From NCBI GenBank assembly GCA_910577365.1, contig CAJTMU010000059.1, forward strand, positions 1 through 13,439: a stretch of DNA of 13,439 bases. Direction: 5' to 3'. This document shows positions 1 to 5,340 of the stretch, one piece after another. The notes below the pieces were generated by a model. It was not told the origin of the DNA. It was given only the letters and a program-made list of their open reading frames with translations, and did no database searches. Positions within the stretch are counted from its first letter, which is position 1. Each line of letters opens with the position of its first letter. A program made the position numbers and the translations under genes. This DNA comes from an uncultured Oscillospiraceae bacterium (lineage in GTDB: Bacteria > Bacillota > Clostridia > Oscillospirales > Ruminococcaceae).

Positions 1-51
1 CAGAGCCTTAAGCCTTCGCTCCTCCCGCTGCTTCCTCTTTCCCCGAATCAT
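1..51 (-). CDS. Possible start of an unknown gene (partial, low confidence)
   Basis: Downstream of spo0A on the same strand, an ATG at 51 opens a frame of 17 codons reaching the window edge (MIRGKRKQREERRLKAL), very basic and purine-rich. An in-frame TGA lies shortly upstream, so the frame cannot be part of spo0A. No properly spaced ribosome binding site is visible: a GGAG sits only two bases before the ATG. It could be the start of a small basic protein co-transcribed with spo0A or merely an open stretch. I do not recognise it. Confidence 0.2.
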   Translation of the reverse strand, partial: MIRGKRKQREERRLKAL

Positions 52-86
52 CGCTCCATGGGCCCTGTTTCAGCCCTGCTCTCCCC

Positions 87-842
87 CTACAGCCGCTTAT
101 AGTCCAAACTGATCTTGTCTGATAAAAGTGCGATAAATTCCGAATTGGTGGGCTTTCCCTTTGAGGTATGAACTGTGTATGAAAAAATCTTTGTCAGCAC
201 GTCAATATCTCCCCTGTCCCAAGCGATTTCGATAGCGTGGCGGATAGCCCGCTCAACGCGCGACGAGGTTGTTTGATAACGCTTTGCCACAGTGGGATAA
301 AGAAGCTTTGTAATGCAGTTTATCATTTCATCGTTGTTTACCGAAAGCATTATCGCCGTGCGGAGATAGTGGTAACCCTTGATGTGCGCCGGAATACCTA
401 CTTGATGAATTATCTCAGTCACAGCGCATTCAAGCTCGGTCTCATCGGGTGCGCCCTTAGGCTCTTCCGCGCCGCCGCACATATGATTTATCTTTGACAC
501 CAGAAATTCAGGGTCAACCGGCTTTACCATAACATATGAAGCTCCAGCCGACATAGCTTCCCGCTCAAGATTCGGGTCGCTTATGTTGGAAACAATGATT
601 ATATTTGGAACGTATTTCTTTTCATACTTCAGCCGCCTTATAACCTCCACTGCGTCGCAGTAAGGCATTTTAGCCTCCAATACCGCCACGTCGGGCGCTT
701 CGGATTTTATCGAATTAAGCACCGAATTACCGTCGCAGTGCCGCGTTATCGCGTACATTCCCGAGTTTTTAAGAGCACCTGCCCAAGCCATACCGCAGTC
801 CGCGGTGTCATTTCCGATAAGTACCTTGATCTGATTTGTCAT
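87..842 (-). CDS. spo0A: Sporulation master regulator Spo0A, with Glu replacing the phosphorylation-site Asp
   Basis: Spo0A is the response regulator that commits Clostridia and Bacilli to sporulation; its phosphorylated dimer binds 0A boxes. The 251-residue length fits the family. Residues 1-122 form a CheY-like receiver domain, 123-137 a linker, and 138-251 the Spo0A DNA-binding domain, which is very close to the B. subtilis sequence (PAHIKGYHYLR at 151-161, recognition helix SRVERAIRHAIEIAW at 194-208, KPTNSEFIALL at 230-240). The receiver is unusual. By alignment with B. subtilis, position 56, normally the phospho-accepting Asp, is Glu (codon GAG at 675-677), the first residue of the acidic pair is Asn11 (Asp12 is kept), and the conserved Thr is Ser85; Lys107 is kept. 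The fold and DNA binding should be intact, but phosphorylation at Asp56 is impossible. A GGAGG lies 11 bases before the ATG. The gene has its own promoter at 985-1013 and stands apart from spoIVB, its usual neighbour in many genomes. Confidence 0.95.
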   Translation of the reverse strand: MTNQIKVLIGNDTADCGMAWAGALKNSGMYAITRHCDGNSVLNSIKSEAPDVAVLEAKMPYCDAVEVIRRLKYEKKYVPNIIIVSNISDPNLEREAMSAGASYVMVKPVDPEFLVSKINHMCGGAEEPKGAPDETELECAVTEIIHQVGIPAHIKGYHYLRTAIMLSVNNDEMINCITKLLYPTVAKRYQTTSSRVERAIRHAIEIAWDRGDIDVLTKIFSYTVHTSKGKPTNSEFIALLSDKISLDYKRL

Positions 843-984
843 TTCTTTTTAATCCTCCATACTGTTTATATGCCTATACTCGGCTTCCTCCGAATGTCGG
901 GAAAATGCGGCATTGAGTATGTGCTGCGCGCAGTTAATCCCATTATTTGATAAATTTATAAAATATTTCCATTCGGTATTTTCT

Positions 985-1013
985 ATAATAACATAAAATG
1001 GAAAATATTTCAA
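985..1013 (-). promoter_or_regulatory. Sigma-A promoter of spo0A
   Basis: Read on the minus strand: -35 TTGAAA (1008-1013), 17-base spacer, -10 TATTAT (985-990) preceded by TGT, giving an extended -10. Transcription would start near 978 and leave a leader of about 136 bases before the spo0A ATG. I saw no convincing sigma-H promoter, although spo0A in B. subtilis also has one. Confidence 0.6.
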
Positions 1014-1046
1014 GTATATTTTTCAAATTTTTTTCATTCGCCTTCA

Positions 1047-1110
1047 ATTGCTCCGTTAAAACGTCAAACGTAACGCAAAAGCGATAACAATCGCGATTTC
1101 ACGGAGCAAT
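1047..1110. repeat. Long-span inverted repeat with inner hairpin upstream of the spo0A promoter
   Basis: ATTGCTCCGT (1047-1056) is matched exactly in inverted orientation by ACGGAGCAAT (1101-1110). Between the arms lies a second small stem, GCGAT (1081-1085) with ATCGC (1090-1094) around a loop AACA. There is no T-run on either side, so it is not a typical intrinsic terminator. It starts about 35 bases upstream of the spo0A -35 box; a regulator-binding region or a structured RNA are both possible. Confidence 0.45.
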
Positions 1111-1397
1111 ATTCTTCAAACCGGAGCAGATTGCCGTCGAAATAACCATAATCAGCCCGCAATACAATGATATTGGCTGCTAAGATTTATTTACATATGT
1201 TAATATTCTTAACATCTGCAAAATTGCTTTTATAGTTGTTAATATTTATTTACACAAACAAATCTTTACTATCTCTAACGAATCACGGTGATAAAAAAAT
1301 TTTATGCTTTTAAGCAGATCTGACCTTGATTATGTTACTGCTAAGATATGCCGACTTAAAGCTTTGCTGCTCTTAAGCTACATTGTAACAAAACTAA

Positions 1398-1489
1398 TTG
1401 TAAAAAAATTCCCACACCCTGACAACTCTCTGTGCAGGTTGTCGGGGTGTGGGAAATTAATGTATGGGAGGTCTCTTTACGTTTGCTGT
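1398..1489. repeat. Structured intergenic element, copy A (short stem)
   Basis: The core is an 18-bp stem: TTCCCACACCCTGACAAC (1409-1426) pairs with 1438-1455 with one G-T pair and an 11-base loop. On the left is an A-run (1402-1408); on the right come the blocks GGGAAA, ATG, TGGGAG, CTTTAC and TGC (1451-1487), which recur in the same order and spacing next to the stem at 8230-8352. Over 40 aligned positions right of the stem about 29 are identical. Read on the minus strand the stem is followed by AATTTTTTTA, so it can act as an intrinsic terminator for minus-strand transcripts, such as a long transcript from the symporter gene. I do not recognise the family. Confidence 0.6.
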
Positions 1490-1972
1490 ATCCCCTTTGC
1501 TCCAGAATTTTATGCTTCTCTTTGTTAATAATCAGAAATTTTCAGGCTGCTAAAAATTTTTGCCTTTGTCAGCCGACCGCTTCAGGAGCTAAAGACCTAA
1601 GATTTTGAGCACGATACATGATGCCTAAAATCTGCTAACAAACTTTGAACTAAAAAGCAAAAAATAGTGCGAGTTGGACACTTTGTGAAGCTATGAAGCT
1701 AAACATGACACTAAAGCATTATTTCTTTATAAAACAGATAATTCAGCGGGCGGACATGAATTCAGTCCGTGCAGTGTTGAGCGGCTTTTCGCATATGGAG
1801 AAATCCCCCGAATTCGTTTTTCCTGAATTATGCCCTTCTCACTTATATAATATGACTTCTGCCATCTTCCAAAAGAATCAGCCTCGGTATTATTGTGACA
1901 AAACGAAAATTAATTTTTTAAAATTATTAGTGTAATAGCCGCATTTACATTTATGTTAACATTTACAATATA

Positions 1973-3730
1973 CTATTCACTATTGCAGTCCTGTGCGGAT
2001 AGGAGCGGTTTTTCGCTGCTATTGCGAAAGGTTCTGGATTCATAATTTCGGGTGATCTCCAACACTTTTTTAGATAGACACAGCACTGCGAAAAGATTGG
2101 GTATAGCCATAAGACCATTGACTGTATCGGATATGTCCCACACCATGCTAAGCTCTATGCAGGCTCCTACGACTCCCATAACAACAAATGCCGCTTTAAA
2201 AGGTATCACCGCTTTTTCTCCAAAGAGGAACACCGCCGCCTCTGAGCCGAAATGGCTCCAGCCAAGCACTGTGGAGAACGCGAACAACAGAACCGCCGCT
2301 GCCAACAGTTTTCCCGCTGCACCTCCGAAGCTGCCCGAAAAGGCATAGGTGGCAAGTCCAACACCGTTAAGCGGCGCTATCTCAACCGATTCTATCAGCG
2401 GACGCGTTTTTTCTTCATCCAGCCAGAGCAGAGCGCCCGCCTCGTCCCGCGACTGTATGCCGCGGATAGTCATGATATTCGAGAACGTGATATCGCCCCC
2501 GTCCAACGCCAGTGTAAATTCCCCACCGTAGGCAGTATGACAGCGCTGCTCTTTGCCTTCGCCCACGACCGGACAAGGAACTCCGTCGGAAAAAAGCCCC
2601 CCGCTTTCGGTCAGCGCGAAATACTGTGTATCAACAGTGATATTATTCAGCGCTTCGGAAGCGGATGGCGCTCTGCATGGGCTTGCAAGCAGCACAAACG
2701 CCGTAAGGGAACACATCACCACGGTGTCAAAGAACACCTCAAAAACGCTCCACATTCCCTGCACCGCAGGCTCTTTCACGTCGCTTGCGGCGTGCGCCAA
2801 AACCGAAGTGCCCAATCCCGCTTCATTTGAGAACACGCCGCGGCGTATCCCGTAAGAAATGGCTTTTTTAACCGCAAATCCCGCGATTCCGCCGCCTACC
2901 GCGCCAAAACCGAAAGCACCTTCAAATATTCCACTAAGCATGGAGGGGATACGAGGCGCGTTCGCTATAAGAATATAAAGCGAACCGATTATATAAAACC
3001 CTGACATCAGCGGCACTATTTTTGCGGTTATGCTGCCTATGCGCTTTATACCGCCAGCCATTACAGCCGCCGCGCAGCCTGCCAGCACTATTCCCGTAAC
3101 GATCGGCGCTATCCCGAAATTTACGCTCAGAGCCTCCGCCGCCGCGTTCATCTGCGCCATATCGCCCATTCCGAACGCCGCAAGCACGCATAGTCCCGCG
3201 TATATTACCGAAAGCGGTTTCGCAAGCGGCTTTGTAATGCGCCTTTCCGCGAGGCCATCATGGATATACCTCATAGCGCCGCCGCGCCAAACGCCCTTTT
3301 TATCCTTTTTTCTATAAAATATTCCCAGAACATTCTCCGCGTAACCCGTCATCATGCCAAGGACCGCCGAGACCCACATCCAGAATACCGCACCCGCGCC
3401 GCCGACTGCGAGTGCCGTAGATACTCCCGCTATATTACCCGTTCCGAGCGTTGCTGCAAGAGCGCTGCACATCGCGTGGAACTGCGAGACCGACTCAGTT
3501 TTTTCCGTTCTGACCGTGTTTCGGCGTTTTTTTTCAGCAGAGCTTTGCTCCCTTTTCTTTTTATCGTGCCCGGCAAACACGGTTTTTTTCATGCAATGAC
3601 CAAAGCGGCGAAGCTGAAAAAATTTGCTGCGCAGTGTAAAATGTGCCCCCGTAAACAGCATAAGCGCCAGCATGGGCACTCCCCAGACGATGCCGCTTAT
3701 TTTGCCGTTTATTTCCGCGAGAAAATTCAT
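1973..3730 (-). CDS. Sodium:alanine symporter family (AGCS) amino acid transporter with a large extra loop
   Basis: An integral membrane protein that couples uptake of alanine, glycine or a related amino acid to sodium entry. Family signatures are clear: GTGNIAGV (residues 96-103), the FWMWVSAVLGMMTGYAE region (116-132), FSNEAGLGTSVLAHA (300-314), and LLFAFSTVLGWSHFGSEA (481-498). The longer open frame begins at 3745, but GGGAGG at 3738-3743 lies seven bases before the ATG at 3730, so I take 3730 as the start (585 residues). Family members usually have about 450-490 residues; the excess is a polar segment of about 105 residues at about 351-457, between two membrane segments, plus a very basic linker at about 55-80. 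The insert contains two Cys residues and acidic stretches and may form an extracytoplasmic domain. It is divergent from the TIM-barrel gene. Substrate specificity is inferred from the family only. Confidence 0.93.
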   Translation of the reverse strand: MNFLAEINGKISGIVWGVPMLALMLFTGAHFTLRSKFFQLRRFGHCMKKTVFAGHDKKKREQSSAEKKRRNTVRTEKTESVSQFHAMCSALAATLGTGNIAGVSTALAVGGAGAVFWMWVSAVLGMMTGYAENVLGIFYRKKDKKGVWRGGAMRYIHDGLAERRITKPLAKPLSVIYAGLCVLAAFGMGDMAQMNAAAEALSVNFGIAPIVTGIVLAGCAAAVMAGGIKRIGSITAKIVPLMSGFYIIGSLYILIANAPRIPSMLSGIFEGAFGFGAVGGGIAGFAVKKAISYGIRRGVFSNEAGLGTSVLAHAASDVKEPAVQGMWSVFEVFFDTVVMCSLTAFVLLASPCRAPSASEALNNITVDTQYFALTESGGLFSDGVPCPVVGEGKEQRCHTAYGGEFTLALDGGDITFSNIMTIRGIQSRDEAGALLWLDEEKTRPLIESVEIAPLNGVGLATYAFSGSFGGAAGKLLAAAVLLFAFSTVLGWSHFGSEAAVFLFGEKAVIPFKAAFVVMGVVGACIELSMVWDISDTVNGLMAIPNLFAVLCLSKKVLEITRNYESRTFRNSSEKPLLSAQDCNSE

Positions 3731-4091
3731 TTTGCCGCCTCCCATCGTGGTTGTCCGTTTTATTATATTCGCGTAAACGGTCTATTATTTTCCTTTCTGA
3801 AAAAATCCGCAAAAACGGCTAGCAAAAATCTGTTAAATTGTCAATAAGTTGTTTTTAGTGGTGTTGGGCTTTCATTAAAGATTGTGGTATTTCAGCCAAG
3901 CCTGTTACCTATTGATTTGCAGATAATTGCCGCCTGAATTTTGGCAACAAACCAAGAAAACAAAGCGGAAAATAATACCCTTAGGCAGCACTTTGCAAAT
4001 TAACGGTTTCAATGTTCTTTTTCTATTGCATTTTGCTCTATAATATGTTATACTTTATATACGGCACTCTGTTTGGAAAGAAGGTATCCTT
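3731..4091. other. Divergent promoter region between the symporter and the TIM-barrel gene
   Basis: The region carries the plus-strand promoter at 4026-4054. For the minus-strand symporter, TATAAT is readable at 3762-3767 (minus strand), but no good -35 box sits 17 bases upstream; TTGACA at 3838-3843 (minus strand) lacks a good -10. A small inverted pair TTGCC/GGCAA lies around 3928-3948. Nothing else stands out. Confidence 0.5.
4026..4054 (+). promoter_or_regulatory. Sigma-A promoter of the TIM-barrel gene
   Basis: TTGCAT (4026-4031), 17-base spacer, TATACT (4049-4054) with an upstream TG (TGT before the -10). The start would be near 4061, about 30 bases before the ATG, and the transcript carries the ribosome binding site GAAAGAAGG ending at 4084. 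Confidence 0.6.
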
Positions 4092-4880
4092 ATGAAAATA
4101 GGCGTTTCCACCGCCTCGCTTTACCCGCTTCATCTGGAGGACGCGTTCTCCGAACTGGCTAAGCTGGGAATAAAAAACGCGGAGGTCTTCGCGAACAGCA
4201 TGACGGAGGGCGGAGAACCTTGTGTATCGCTTGTGTCAAAGATTCAACAGCGCTACGGCATGACAGTCACCTCATTCCACCCGTTTTCCTCGCCTATGGA
4301 AAGCGTATTCCTGTTTTCAGACTATGACCGCAGGATAGACGAAATGATGACGATGTACCGCGGTTTTTTCGAGAGCATGAATACCCTTGGCGCAAAAATA
4401 TTTGTGCTTCACGGAGCTATACTCAGCAGCAAATGCTCTCCGGAACACTACTGCCGCCAATACCGTCTGCTGGCGGAGGCGGGGCGCGAATACGGAATTA
4501 CCGTGGCGCAGGAGAACGTTTGCTACTGCATGAGCGGACGGCTGGAATTTCTTGAGATGATGAAAAGAGAGCTTGGTGAGCTTGCGCGTTTCGTGCTGGA
4601 TCTGAAACAGGCTCGGCGCAGCGGGGAGGACCCTTTCAACTATATAACCTCGCTTGGAAACAGTATCGTTCACTGCCATGTAAGCGATGGCAATGACAAA
4701 CATGACTGTCTTCCCGTTGGAGATGGATGCTTCGATTTCCCGCGGCTTGTCAGGGAACTCTCCGGCGTTGGATTTGACGGCGCCTATATAATAGAACTAT
4801 ACCGCAACAACTACAATGGATTTGATACGCTGAAAGAATCTGCGGACAGGCTTGCTGAAATAGTTTGCTCCCAAATGTGA
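4092..4880 (+). CDS. Sugar phosphate isomerase/epimerase-like protein (xylose isomerase-like TIM barrel)
   Basis: A 262-residue protein of the AP_endonuc_2/xylose isomerase-like TIM-barrel family, which includes sugar isomerases, epimerases and endonuclease IV. The opening MKIGVSTASLYP is the first beta strand. Metal-ligand candidates lie at the ends of strands: His63, His107, Glu141 (AQEN), Asp170 (VLDLKQA), His194/His196 (VHCHVSD) and Glu235 (YIIELY). The GDGCFDFPRLVREL stretch at 210-223 matches the usual segment before the last strand. Length fits the family. An AAGAAGG ribosome binding site lies seven bases before the ATG. It is a single-gene unit with its own promoter; no sugar transporter or kinase is adjacent, so the substrate cannot be given. 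A nuclease role is less likely because the family sequence resembles the isomerase branch. Confidence 0.88.
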   Translation: MKIGVSTASLYPLHLEDAFSELAKLGIKNAEVFANSMTEGGEPCVSLVSKIQQRYGMTVTSFHPFSSPMESVFLFSDYDRRIDEMMTMYRGFFESMNTLGAKIFVLHGAILSSKCSPEHYCRQYRLLAEAGREYGITVAQENVCYCMSGRLEFLEMMKRELGELARFVLDLKQARRSGEDPFNYITSLGNSIVHCHVSDGNDKHDCLPVGDGCFDFPRLVRELSGVGFDGAYIIELYRNNYNGFDTLKESADRLAEIVCSQM

Positions 4881-4918
4881 TATGAGTGTGAAATTATTTT
4901 CTCAGTTTCTCAAATTAC

Positions 4919-4947
4919 TTGACTTTGTGCGAATTTTGTGATATCAT
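4919..4947 (+). promoter_or_regulatory. Distal promoter (P1) upstream of the PBP gene
   Basis: TTGACT (4919-4924), 17-base spacer, TATCAT (4942-4947). Transcription from here would begin near 4954, immediately before the 18-bp palindrome at 4960-4977, an arrangement that would let a bound repressor block initiation or early elongation. Confidence 0.5.
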
Positions 4948-4959
4948 GCATATTGAGCT

Positions 4960-4977
4960 TATAAAACGCGTTTTATA
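4960..4977. promoter_or_regulatory. Perfect 18-bp palindrome, operator candidate
   Basis: TATAAAACGCGTTTTATA is a perfect palindrome positioned just downstream of the expected start from P1 and about 65 bases upstream of the P2 -35 box. The symmetry with a central CGCG suits a dimeric repressor, but no matching known operator is recognised and no regulator gene is adjacent. Confidence 0.45.
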
Positions 4978-5040
4978 TTACATTATTTTGAAAAAGTTGC
5001 TCAAAGTGACAAAAACTACGGAAAAATCTTAAAATAGCGC

Positions 5041-5069
5041 TTAACATTTATTATATAATGTGGTATAAT
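5041..5069 (+). promoter_or_regulatory. Proximal promoter (P2) of the PBP gene
   Basis: TTAACA (5041-5046), 17-base spacer, TATAAT (5064-5069): five of six and six of six matches to the sigma-A consensus. The start would be near 5076, exactly where the near-perfect dyad 5076-5096 (AAAGTGTATA / TATACGCTTT around one base) begins; that dyad may be an operator or a 5'-terminal RNA hairpin. Confidence 0.65.
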
Positions 5070-5340
5070 AAACATAAAGTGTATATTATACGCTTTAGCC
5101 CGTAAAAAGTGTTTATGCGCTTATGCTCAGGTGCAATATGCATTTGTTCAGTCTTTAATGTATCCACACAATAGCGGATAATTATACCGTTATTTCTTTG
5201 TTCTTAATGAAAAATAAATCTACGGCTTATGCAGGCTTGTTATTTCTTTAATTTTTTAAATCAAAATCTTTTGCAGCTATAATTGTGCTGCCGTGTAATT
5301 ATATATTCAACCGTTTATCTGACAGGGGAAGTGATTATTT

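Larger units (their letters stand above)
843..1972. other. Long intergenic region between spo0A and the symporter, no convincing gene
   Basis: This AT-rich stretch of 1.1 kb holds the spo0A promoter (985-1013), a 10-bp inverted repeat with an inner hairpin (1047-1110), TTAACA/TGTTAA repeats (about 1190-1260), structured element copy A (1398-1489), an imperfect hairpin at 1600-1633 (12-base arms, 10 paired, loop of 10), and a 10-bp palindrome ATGTTAACAT at 1953-1962 close to the symporter stop codon. Open frames at 1304-1528 and 1693-1935 lack ribosome binding sites and recognisable family sequence. A small RNA or the remnant of a mobile element is possible but not shown. Confidence 0.6.
4881..5340. 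other. Long regulatory leader of the penicillin-binding protein gene
   Basis: No gene fits here. The region contains two tandem sigma-A promoters (4919-4947 and 5041-5069), an 18-bp perfect palindrome (4960-4977), a dyad beginning at the expected start of the second promoter (5076-5096), a hairpin AATAGCGG/CCGTTATT (5170-5177 with 5187-5194, one G-T pair) followed by a T-rich stretch, and a GCAGC/GCTGC hairpin (5273-5291). The 5' untranslated leader would be about 265 or 390 bases. No T-box, known riboswitch consensus or upstream reading frame with a good ribosome site was recognised. Confidence 0.55.

Noticed and set aside
1398..1489. Integron attC site interpretation of the hairpin elements
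   Set aside because: The arms lack the paired attC core sites (GTTRRRY and its complement in the correct places), and there is no integrase of that type or gene-cassette array in the window.
1304..1528. 74-codon open frame on the plus strand crossing structured element A
   Set aside because: It runs straight through the palindromic stem and conserved flank, has no ribosome binding site, and its residues are explained by the hairpin sequence itself.
1693..1935. 80-codon open frame in the gene-free region
   Set aside because: No good ribosome binding site or promoter, AT-driven composition at the end and no recognisable family; kept out as a gene.
2252..2830. 192-codon plus-strand frame opposite the symporter gene
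   Set aside because: It lies antisense to a clear AGCS transporter and has low-complexity, basic composition typical of shadow frames.
5041..5340. T-box or known riboswitch in the PBP leader
   Set aside because: No T-box consensus and no recognisable aptamer core are present; only generic hairpins can be seen.
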